Assembly: GCA_937871705.1 (NCBI GenBank)
Contig: CALMOO010000177.1
Coordinates: 1 to 6,857, forward strand
DNA length: 6,857 bases
Source of the DNA: an uncultured Hymenobacter sp.
GTDB lineage: Bacteria; Bacteroidota; Bacteroidia; Cytophagales; Hymenobacteraceae
Direction: 5' to 3'
In this document: in pieces, positions 1 through 5,639 of the stretch
Position numbering within the stretch: the first letter of the stretch is position 1
How the letters are laid out: each line of letters starts with the position of its first letter
The notes under the pieces: generated by a model
What the model was told of the DNA's origin: nothing
Databases searched by the model: none
What the model saw: the letters and a program-made list of their open reading frames with translations, nothing else
Translations under genes and position numbers: made by a program

Positions 1-1
1 C

Positions 2-361
2 ATCTACGATGGCGGCCGCAACAAAAAGCAGCGCGTAGAAGCGGCGGCCACCTACCGTGGTGCCGTAGCCCGCACGGCCGATACCCAGGAGCAAATTCGG
101 GCTGATGTGCGCCAGGCTGCTAATAACATGGAGTTCAGCCAAGCTCGCTACAACAATGCCTTGCAGCAAGTAACCCAGGCCACCGACGCCCTCACCCGCG
201 CCCAAGGCCGATACCGCTACGGGGTAGGCGAAAACCTGGACGTGCTCGACGCTGAAACCCAGTTGGCCCAGGCCCGCCTGGCCCGCGCCCAAGCCATGTA
301 CAACTACACCCTCGGCCAGTACCAGTTGCGCCGCGCCACCGGCGAGCAGATTTGGCAGTAG
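2..361 (+). CDS. TolC-family outer membrane efflux protein, C-terminal part (5' end outside window)
   Basis: The reading frame is open from the left edge and ends at TAG 359-361, giving 119 residues. It begins with an IYDGGRNKKQRVEAA segment; an I-x-D-G-G-[RK] motif followed by a long helix is characteristic of the second half of outer-membrane efflux proteins (OEP/TolC family). The next ~95 residues are an Ala/Gln/Arg-rich heptad-like helix, then RYRYGVGENLDVLDAETQL, matching the family pattern of a Y-x-x-G-x-x-x-x-L-D-V-L-x-A segment, and a final helix with YNYTLGQYQLRRATG. In this family three subunits form an outer-membrane barrel plus a periplasmic alpha-helical tunnel. The downstream adaptor and antiporter genes suggest it is the exit duct of the same pump. 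The signal peptide and first repeat lie upstream of the window. An internal GTG at 107 is not a plausible start because homology extends before it. Confidence 0.9.
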   Translation: MYDGGRNKKQRVEAAATYRGAVARTADTQEQIRADVRQAANNMEFSQARYNNALQQVTQATDALTRAQGRYRYGVGENLDVLDAETQLAQARLARAQAMYNYTLGQYQLRRATGEQIWQ

Positions 362-481
362 CGTATTCTGAGCTGCTAGCCGCTAGCTGTTTGGTTACTA
401 GCCTTCCCTGCAGCGAACTAGACAGCCAGAAGCGAAAAATCCTCAACAGCTAATAGCCATCAGCTAACAGCTAACATTAAA
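362..481 (+). repeat. Intergenic repeat-like, self-complementary DNA between the channel and usp genes
   Basis: This 120-bp gap is built from variants of a GCTAGC / AGCTAAC / AGCTAATAGC word. GCTAGC occurs at 375-380 and 382-387, and CAGCTAACAGCTAAC lies at 461-475. The left arm (371-391) and right arm (445-465) can pair imperfectly: 384-391 with 445-452 and 371-375 with 461-465 are complementary, with mismatches between them. I see no TAnnTTTG promoter match and no Shine-Dalgarno sequence before the ATG at 482. It could be a decayed member of a dispersed intergenic repeat family or a mRNA hairpin between co-transcribed genes. Confidence 0.4.
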
Positions 482-871
482 ATGACTCTCACCACCATCC
501 TTTGCCCGCTCGACTTTTCGGCTGCTTCAGTGGCGCTGGTGGCGTATGCCGCAGCGCTGGCCGTAGGCACCGGGGCCGAGCTGCGCCTGCTCTACGTGCA
601 GGAGCCCGCCGCACCGACTGCCGCGGGGGCGGAGGCCGAGCTGCGCGCCCACCAGGCCGCCGCTGAGGCCGCAGGTGCCAGCCGCGTGAGTACCTACACG
701 CTGCACGGCGAAGCAGCCCACCAGATAGTAGCCGAAGCCCAGCGACAGCACGCCGACCTTATCGTGATTGGGGCGCACGGCCAAACCGGCCTAAGCCGCT
801 TTTTGATGGGAAATACTGCCGAAGTGGTGGTGCGCACGGCCCACTGCCCTACGTTGCTCGTAAGAGAATAA
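482..871 (+). CDS. Universal stress protein, UspA family (single domain)
   Basis: The 129-residue protein has the full single-Usp pattern. An N-terminal beta strand ends in ILCPLDFS (residues 6-13), with the usual Asp at position 11. A helix (about 16-30) is followed by the strand AELRLLYVQEP, a variable Ala/Glu-rich helix (about 45-66), the strand VSTYTLHGEA, a helix and ADLIVIGAHG. The C-terminal nucleotide-binding loop reads GAHGQTGLSRFLMGN (97-111), fitting G-2x-G-9x-G, but the following residue is Asn instead of the Ser/Thr of the classical ATP-binding motif. The protein ends with HCPTLLVRE, typical of the family. It is slightly shorter than the usual ~140-150 residues. Usp proteins are cytoplasmic and respond to stress, often binding ATP or AMP. 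ATP binding here is an inference. The gene lies between channel and adaptor genes, all on the same strand with 110-120 bp gaps, so co-transcription is plausible. The ATG at 482 directly precedes the conserved first strand. Confidence 0.93.
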   Translation: MTLTTILCPLDFSAASVALVAYAAALAVGTGAELRLLYVQEPAAPTAAGAEAELRAHQAAAEAAGASRVSTYTLHGEAAHQIVAEAQRQHADLIVIGAHGQTGLSRFLMGNTAEVVVRTAHCPTLLVRE

Positions 872-981
872 ATTTTTAAATCGAGTTTCTTGTTGAGTAA
901 CACTCCGCTTCAGCAACTCCACTGCTAAGCAGTTAGCAACTTCCCAATAGTAACTACCAACCAGCAATTTACCGTTAACAA
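872..981 (+). other. Intergenic gap with a short interrupted palindrome (921-933)
   Basis: The gap separates the usp stop from the adaptor start. It holds a 6-bp palindrome with one central base, ACTGCT-A-AGCAGT, at 921-933, inside a stretch of words related to those of the preceding gap (AGCAACT, AGTTAGCAACT, AGTAACT). There is no following T-tract, so it is not an obvious terminator. A regulator-binding site or a decayed repeat are both possible; no regulator gene is visible in the window. No convincing promoter was found. Confidence 0.3.
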
Positions 982-2064
982 ATGGCTACCCAAACCCAAC
1001 CCCAGGAGGCTCCGACTGCTGTTTCCGAGCCGCTCGAAGAACCCAAAAGAACTAATCCGCTGGTATTTATTGTGCTAGCCATTGTATTGCTGGCCGGCGG
1101 CTATTATGGCTGGACGCGCTTGCAGTTTGCGCGGGCGCACGAAAGCACCGACGACGCCCAGGTAGAAGGCGACGTTTACCCCATCCTACCCCGCGTATCG
1201 GGCCCGGTGCTGAAAGTATATGTCGATGATAACCAGATGGTAAAGAAAGGGGATACCCTAGTCACCATCGATAAGTCGGACTATCAGCAGCGCGTCAACG
1301 CTGCACAGGCGGCGCTCATTGCAGCGCAAGCCCAGGTAGTAGCTGCCCGTGCGCAGGTGGGCACTGCCCAGGCCGGGGTTCGCACCGCTCAAACTACCAT
1401 TGGCGTAAGCGAGGCCAACCGCACCCGCTTGCAGCAAGACTTGGCGCGTAGCACCAAGCTTCGCAAGGATGATATTATTCCCCAGAGCGACTATGATGCC
1501 GTGCAGGCCAACCTGCGCGCCACCACCGCTCAGCGTGGCACTGCCCAAGACCAGGTAACGGTGGCTCGCCAGCAGGTAATCGCCGCTCAGCAGCAAATTG
1601 GCGTAGCCCAAGCCGTGGTGAAGCAGCGCCAGGCTGACCTCGACAATGCCAAGCTCCAGCTCAGCTACACAACACTGCTTGCCCCCAACGATGGTATTGC
1701 TAGCAAGAAAAGCGTGCAGCCTGGCCAAGTAGTATCGCCCGGCCAGCAGCTGATAGGCTTGGTCTCGAGCGGCAAAACCTGGGTTATCGCTAACTTCAAG
1801 GAAACCCAGCTTGAGGAAATGAAAGTAGGCCAGAAAGCCAAGCTCGAAGTGGAGGCCTACCCCAATGAGGAGTTTGAAGGCCACATCGAGTCGCTGTCGG
1901 CTGCTACGGGTGCTCGCTTTGCCCTGCTACCCCCCGACAACGCCAGCGGCAACTTCGTGAAAGTAACGCAGCGTGTACCCGTCAAGATTGTGCTCGATAA
2001 AATAGACCCGCAGCATCCCCTTCGCGCTGGCATGAGCGTGAACGCGATTGTGGCGGTGGAATAG
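982..2064 (+). CDS. emrA: EmrA/HlyD-family periplasmic adaptor subunit of a multidrug efflux pump
   Basis: This 360-residue membrane-fusion protein (E. coli EmrA is about 390) has the standard order. A short cytoplasmic tail with Lys/Arg is followed by one membrane helix at about residues 27-43 (LVFIVLAIVLLAGGYYGW). The first lipoyl-like half is at about 60-97 (TDDAQVEGDVYPILPRVSG, then VKKGDTLVTID). A long Ala/Gln-rich coiled-coil hairpin spans about 100-225, the second lipoyl half about 229-261 (LLAPNDGIASKKSVQPGQVV), and the beta-barrel/membrane-proximal part about 265-360. The segment ATGARFALLPPDNASGNFVK (308-327) followed by RVPVKI is a signature of the EmrA subgroup. The protein should sit in the inner membrane and connect the antiporter encoded next to the TolC-like channel. 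The ATG at 982 gives a natural N-terminal tail; no Shine-Dalgarno is visible. The symbol is given by family resemblance, and the drug substrate cannot be read from the sequence. Confidence 0.93.
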   Translation: MATQTQPQEAPTAVSEPLEEPKRTNPLVFIVLAIVLLAGGYYGWTRLQFARAHESTDDAQVEGDVYPILPRVSGPVLKVYVDDNQMVKKGDTLVTIDKSDYQQRVNAAQAALIAAQAQVVAARAQVGTAQAGVRTAQTTIGVSEANRTRLQQDLARSTKLRKDDIIPQSDYDAVQANLRATTAQRGTAQDQVTVARQQVIAAQQQIGVAQAVVKQRQADLDNAKLQLSYTTLLAPNDGIASKKSVQPGQVVSPGQQLIGLVSSGKTWVIANFKETQLEEMKVGQKAKLEVEAYPNEEFEGHIESLSAATGARFALLPPDNASGNFVKVTQRVPVKIVLDKIDPQHPLRAGMSVNAIVAVE

Positions 2065-2157
2065 AGTTGTAAGTCGTGAGTTATGAGTTAGAAGTTGATA
2101 GTCAGTAGCGTAAGCAGTGGCTCTTCCTTTTAGCTCATAACTCACAGCTTATAATTC
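2064..2157 (+). repeat. Long imperfect inverted repeat (31-position stem) between adaptor and antiporter genes
   Basis: Bases 2064-2094 pair with 2127-2157, leaving a loop of about 32 nt. The core GTGAGTTATGAG (2076-2087) is perfectly complementary to CTCATAACTCAC (2134-2145). The flanks add pairs with five G-T (G-U in RNA) wobbles and a single mismatch (2075/2146). The arms consist of variants of a 7-base GAGTTAT / GAGTTAG / CATAACT word. The stem starts on the last base of the adaptor stop codon and ends 17 bases before the antiporter ATG. There is no T-tract, so it is not a normal terminator. It may be a dispersed intergenic repeat or an mRNA structure that stabilises or tunes expression between two pump genes. 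Confidence 0.7.
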
Positions 2158-2174
2158 ATAACTCAATAAAAGTT

Positions 2175-3746
2175 ATGGAAACCGGATTTAAAAAGTGGAT
2201 TATCGTGGTCACGGTAGTTCTCTGCTGCTTGCTGGAGCTAATTGATACCAGTATCGTGAACGTGGCCCTGACCCAGATGATGGGTAACCTCTCGGCCACG
2301 CAGCAGGAGGTAAGCTGGGTCATTGCGAGCTACGGCATTGCCAACGTGATTGTGATTCGGATGACCGGCTTCCTCGCCGAGCAGTTCGGGCGCCGCAACT
2401 ACTACTTGGTGTCGGTGATAATCTTTACGCTAGCCTCCATGGCTTGCGGCCAGAGCACCGGCCTGTGGGAGCTAGTAGCTTTCCGCTTCATCCAAGGCAT
2501 TGGCGGTGGTGCGTTGATGGCTACTTCACAAGCTATTCTAATTGATACCTTCCCGCCTAAGCAATTGCCCTTGGGCCAAGCGCTGTTTGGCATGGGCGTA
2601 ATTATTGGTCCTACCATCGGTCCTACGCTCGGTGGCTACATCGTGGAGAACTATGATTGGCCCTGGATTTTCTACGTCAACGTGCCAGTAGGTATTTTGG
2701 CCAGCATTTTCACTGTCCTATTTATCCGCGACCCCGAGCGCATCAAGAATGCTATTCCGAAGCCGTTGCGCGAAATCGACTGGGCTGGGGTGGGCTTGCT
2801 CATCCTTGGGGTTGGTTCGATGCAGCTAGTGTTAGAGCAGGGCGAAACCGAAGACTGGTTCGATAGCAATTACATTCTCAGTTTTACCGCACTTGCTGTG
2901 ATTGGGATAGTGGGCTTCATTTGGCGCGAGCTCACGGCGAAGGCGCCGATTGTGGACCTACGTATTCTCACCAAGAGTCGAAATCTAGCGGTGGGCGCGT
3001 TCCTGTCGTTTGTGCTAGGCTTTGGCCTATTTGCTTCCGTGTTTGTGTTCCCAATTTTCACGCAGCGCATCCTAGGCTTTACAGCCGAGCAGACTGGTTA
3101 CTTGTTGCTACCCGGCGCCCTGGCTTCTGGCTTTATGATGCCGATTATCGGGCGGATGCTACAAGCCGGCGTGCCTCAGAAGCTGATGATTCCAGTTGGT
3201 TTCACCATCTTCTTCTTCTTCACATTCTGGATGGCTGCCAAGATTTCACCTACCGCTGGTGAGAGCGATTTCTTCTGGCCGCTCATTGTGCGGGGGGTAG
3301 GGCTGGGCCTCATTTTCCTGCCCATCACAACTATGAGCTTAGCAGGCTTGCAGGGCAAGGATGCTGGTCAGGCTGCCGGCCTCACCGGTATGATTCGCCA
3401 GCTCGGTGGTTCGTTTGGCGTAGCTATCGTGGGCACTTATCTCGAGCGCAGTATTCAATCTAACCGCGTGGCTTTGCTGCCCAATATCTCGCTTTATAGC
3501 CCCGAAACCGTGCAGCGCCTTCAGGCCTTCACCCAGAACTTTGTGTCGCGCGGCTTTCCCCTGGAGCAGGCCCGGCAGCAAGCCTACGCCGCCCTCGAAG
3601 GCACCCTGATGAAGCAAGTATCGCTGATTACCTATGCGCAGGTGTTTACTACGCTGGGTTTGTTTTTCCTTGCCTGCCTACCCCTCATTCTGCTTGTAAA
3701 GCGGGCCAAGCCAGGCGAAAAAATGGACCTCAACGCGGCTCACTAG
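2175..3746 (+). CDS. emrB: DHA2-family (EmrB/QacA-type) multidrug MFS antiporter, 14 membrane helices
   Basis: The protein has 523 residues, close to the ~512 of EmrB, and is strongly hydrophobic with about 14 predicted membrane segments. Helix 1 contains ELIDTSIVNVALTQM (21-35), the D1-type motif of 14-TMS drug:H+ antiporters. The loop GFLAEQFGRRN (65-75) is MFS motif A. The sequence GPTIGPTLGGYIVENYDWPW (145-164), followed by IFYVNVPVGI, is the antiporter motif C and its conserved follow-on. A periplasmic loop of about 50 residues (430-480) precedes the last helix, as in EmrB. It should export hydrophobic compounds driven by the proton gradient, handing them to the adaptor encoded upstream. 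The start at 2175 is preceded by AATAAAAGTT, an A-rich context usual for Bacteroidota. The tail ends in a short Lys-rich cytoplasmic segment. Substrates are unknown. Confidence 0.95.
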   Translation: METGFKKWIIVVTVVLCCLLELIDTSIVNVALTQMMGNLSATQQEVSWVIASYGIANVIVIRMTGFLAEQFGRRNYYLVSVIIFTLASMACGQSTGLWELVAFRFIQGIGGGALMATSQAILIDTFPPKQLPLGQALFGMGVIIGPTIGPTLGGYIVENYDWPWIFYVNVPVGILASIFTVLFIRDPERIKNAIPKPLREIDWAGVGLLILGVGSMQLVLEQGETEDWFDSNYILSFTALAVIGIVGFIWRELTAKAPIVDLRILTKSRNLAVGAFLSFVLGFGLFASVFVFPIFTQRILGFTAEQTGYLLLPGALASGFMMPIIGRMLQAGVPQKLMIPVGFTIFFFFTFWMAAKISPTAGESDFFWPLIVRGVGLGLIFLPITTMSLAGLQGKDAGQAAGLTGMIRQLGGSFGVAIVGTYLERSIQSNRVALLPNISLYSPETVQRLQAFTQNFVSRGFPLEQARQQAYAALEGTLMKQVSLITYAQVFTTLGLFFLACLPLILLVKRAKPGEKMDLNAAH

Positions 3747-3791
3747 ATTCTATTAAAAGTTTTGTATTTGTTGCGATATAATTATTGTAAC

Positions 3792-3849
3792 AAAATGAAT
3801 AAAAAAACCCTGGCATCAGTGATTGAGCCAGGGTTTTTTTATTCATTTT
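3792..3849 (+). terminator. Strong rho-independent terminator, probably bidirectional
   Basis: A perfect 23-bp inverted repeat (3792-3814 with 3827-3849) encloses a 12-nt loop (3815-3826). The GC-rich inner part is ACCCTGGC / GCCAGGGT, with an A7 run on the left and a T7 run on the right (3834-3840). It lies 45 bp after the antiporter stop and closes the efflux gene set. Because A and T tracts flank the stem symmetrically, it could also stop transcription coming from the right, although no minus-strand gene is apparent there. Confidence 0.92.
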
Positions 3850-3941
3850 ATAAACCTTAATATTAATTAAGCCTGTGTAATGCAGCACTTTAATAAACAT
3901 AATATTGTGTTATGCCAATGGTATAGCCACGGCTGTTACAT

Positions 3942-3972
3942 TTTAGTTTCTGCTTGCTGATTTGTACTTTTG
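3942..3972 (+). promoter_or_regulatory. Candidate Bacteroidota-type promoter
   Basis: TACTTTTG at 3965-3972 fits the Bacteroidota -7 consensus TAnnTTTG exactly. A weak -33 box, TTTA at 3942-3945, lies 19 bases upstream; the consensus is TTTG at about this distance. It would transcribe rightward toward the gene at 4198, leaving a leader of about 220 nt. The -7 match is seen; use as a promoter is inferred. Confidence 0.45.
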
Positions 3973-4078
3973 TAAGCCGACCATTCTCGGGAAGGTTTTA
4001 TATTATAAGGATAACAATACACTATTCACCTAAAGGCTTTCAGGCCCTTGAGCCTCTTACCAGCAGTAGCTTGCCTAG

Positions 4079-4095
4079 AGGGGGGTAGGGCTAGG
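4079..4095. repeat. G-rich 17-mer, copy 1
   Basis: AGGGGGGTAGGGCTAGG lies in the non-coding region before the OmpA-like gene. It matches 6752-6768 at 16 of 17 bases. Copy 1 is enclosed by the short inverted repeat CCTAG/CTAGG and is followed by more G runs (GAGGGTGG at 4101-4108). Function unknown. Confidence 0.6.
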
Positions 4096-4197
4096 TCGCC
4101 GAGGGTGGTGCACAGTACTCGTACAGAAAACAATAATCTTTTATACTATTTATAAGCTAGCTGCTTCGATACGTAAGCTTCTTCCGCTAAGTGTTTT

Positions 4198-5556
4198 ATG
4201 AATCTATTCGCTACTCTTACTCAGCGGCTAACCGATAGTTTGCTGGCTCAGTTGGCCAGTGCTTCGGTTCTGCCATTAGTAGTGGCTGAAGAATATTGCG
4301 CGCAAGCAGTGCCAGCGCTGGTGCAACGGCTAGCTGCACCCACCGACGACGAAGAGCTAAATGCGCGTTGGGATATGTGCCGCCAACTCTATCTAGGCCA
4401 AGTGCTGACGGATACTAACGAGCTGTTGCGTACCGACATGGGCTGGCCCGACCGGCGGCGCTACCTAGCTCAAAAGGTGCTGGGGCCTACCCAGGTAGTA
4501 GCGTTGGCCCAAGCCACAGCCCAGCCTGCCCAAACCGAAACGTTGCTAGGCTACTTAACAATCATCGCGCTTGCTACACTGGGCGAAATAGCTAGTGAAG
4601 CCAACCTGGACCCAGCTGGGCTGGGAGCTTGGCTCAGCGAGCAGCGAGCCGCACCAATTGGCCGCACTAAAGCAGCTGGCTCAGCGACCCAGCCAGCTAC
4701 GCGCGTGCAGGCAGCGGCTCCGGTGGCAAGTAAAAGCAGTAAAAAAATTACTGTCTTATCAGTAGTAAGCGTCTTGGTGGTTGCTGGAGCAATAGGAGGA
4801 TATTTCTTGCTTGCTACCCCGGCCAATGCCACCCAGCAGGACGTGGCAGAAGCCCGTTCACCTCGCCCCACTGCCAGCCAGCCGGCCCCTGCTAAGGTGG
4901 CGGCGCCGGCCCCCGAGACCTCAGCCGTTCCCGATGTTGCGCCAGCGTCTCTGGCAGTGGTTAGCCCCCTGGCAGCGGTGGCTCCGGCTAAGGTGCTGCC
5001 AGTGCGCGCTGCCGGCCCAGTACTGCGCGACACGGTCGGCAATGCGGAGCTGGCCCGGCTGGTCGGCGGCAAGTTCAGCGTTGCGCAGGGCCGCTACCTC
5101 AAAGGCGAAGGCCAGCCCCTTACCGTCAAGCTCCTCAACCGTGCTACCCTGACGGTCGGTATCAATTCAACTGAAAGTCTGCTATACAAGCGGTTAACTA
5201 ACCCCAACCTGCCGCGCCCTAGCGATATTGCCCTCGACCGCTTGGCGTTTGACCTTGGGCAGGCCCGACTCGGCGCCGAAGGCGCGCAGCAGCTCGGCAA
5301 CATTGCTAGCCTGCTCAAAACCTTTCCTAAAGTGCGGTTGCTGGTTGTGGGCCATGCCAATAACAGCGAAGCCCAAGCTATTCGCTTAGGCTTGCAGCGC
5401 GCCACAGCCGCCGTCGACGAGCTTGTGAAGCAGGGTATTAGTGCGGACCGCCTGCAAGCTCAGGGAATGCTTTCAACTAACCTGCCTGGCCCTAACGATT
5501 CGGCTGAAAGCCAGGCTATGATGCAAGGTATAAGTTTAAAAATAAGTCGTTTATAA
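4198..5556 (+). CDS. DUF937-like / single-membrane-helix / OmpA-like C-terminal domain protein
   Basis: A 452-residue protein in four parts. (1) Residues 1-~155 are helical; LLGYLTIIALATLGEIASEA (116-135) followed by NLDPAGLGAWLSEQR resembles the second half of DUF937 (YidB-like) domains. (2) After KSSKK, a single membrane helix spans about 184-206; the preceding Lys residues favour a cytoplasmic N-terminus. (3) A Pro/Ala/Val-rich linker occupies about 207-275. (4) The C-terminal half ends in an OmpA-like domain, about 343-452: ALDRLAFDLGQARL, LKTFPKVRLLVVGHANN, LQRATAAVDELVKQGISADRLQAQGM. The usual GHTD is GHAN (385-388), so the peptidoglycan-contacting Asp is replaced by Asn. The later Arg (R401 of LQRA) is kept, and the terminal NRRV-like motif is absent. 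It may span the inner membrane and reach the cell wall, but binding is doubtful. It leads a same-strand set with two Roadblock-like genes. The ATG at 4198 opens directly into the DUF937-like region. Confidence 0.88.
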   Translation: MNLFATLTQRLTDSLLAQLASASVLPLVVAEEYCAQAVPALVQRLAAPTDDEELNARWDMCRQLYLGQVLTDTNELLRTDMGWPDRRRYLAQKVLGPTQVVALAQATAQPAQTETLLGYLTIIALATLGEIASEANLDPAGLGAWLSEQRAAPIGRTKAAGSATQPATRVQAAAPVASKSSKKITVLSVVSVLVVAGAIGGYFLLATPANATQQDVAEARSPRPTASQPAPAKVAAPAPETSAVPDVAPASLAVVSPLAAVAPAKVLPVRAAGPVLRDTVGNAELARLVGGKFSVAQGRYLKGEGQPLTVKLLNRATLTVGINSTESLLYKRLTNPNLPRPSDIALDRLAFDLGQARLGAEGAQQLGNIASLLKTFPKVRLLVVGHANNSEAQAIRLGLQRATAAVDELVKQGISADRLQAQGMLSTNLPGPNDSAESQAMMQGISLKISRL

Positions 5557-5639
5557 TATCAATGTTGTTCAAATAAGCTATACTCTTCTTCGCGTGCCCG
5601 CTGCTAAGTTGGTTTTCTAAGCGGCAGCACTTGCTACAT

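Larger units (their letters stand above)
3850..4197. other. 348-bp non-coding region: AT-rich upstream half, possible leader of the OmpA-like gene
   Basis: No credible gene is seen on either strand. The left half is AT-rich (a run TTAATATTAATTAA near 3857-3870). It contains the candidate promoter at 3942-3972. The right half, from about 3980 to 4197, would then be a leader of about 220 nt. It holds a small inverted repeat AGGCT (4034-4038) / AGCCT (4051-4055), and CCTAG (4074-4078) / CTAGG (4091-4095) enclosing a G-rich stretch. The final 60 bases are AT-rich again (CTTTTATACTATTTATAAG), and no Shine-Dalgarno precedes the ATG at 4198. Confidence 0.5.

Noticed and set aside
107..361. Independent small gene starting at GTG 107
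   Set aside because: The frame is open to the window edge, and the outer-membrane efflux motif (IYDGG) lies before the GTG, so this is the inside of a longer gene.
362..981. CRISPR-like repeats in the intergenic gaps
   Set aside because: The words are short, degenerate and irregularly spaced, with no constant-length spacers and no cas genes.
1258..1680. Repeated Ala/Gln-rich codons suggesting tandem DNA repeats
   Set aside because: The periodicity matches the adaptor's coiled-coil hairpin and the DNA copies are too divergent to be a tandem repeat.
1258..1884. 208-codon open frame on the minus strand
   Set aside because: It lies wholly inside the well-supported adaptor gene, and its product resembles no family I recognise. 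GC-rich Ala/Gln-rich coiled-coil coding DNA often leaves the opposite strand open.
3880..3960. 26-codon open frame ATG...TGA in the non-coding region
   Set aside because: Short, Cys/His/Trp-rich, no ribosome-binding context, and it ends just before the candidate promoter; chance is the simplest explanation.
4551..5072. 173-codon open frame on the minus strand
   Set aside because: It is antisense to the membrane helix and Pro/Ala-rich linker of the OmpA-like gene. Its Ala/Gly/Thr-rich product is what such codons give when read in reverse.
5631..5639. Upstream TTG start for the first Roadblock-like gene
   Set aside because: It would add only Met-Leu-His before an ATG that begins a typical short N-terminus; TTG starts are less common and no ribosome-binding site favours it.
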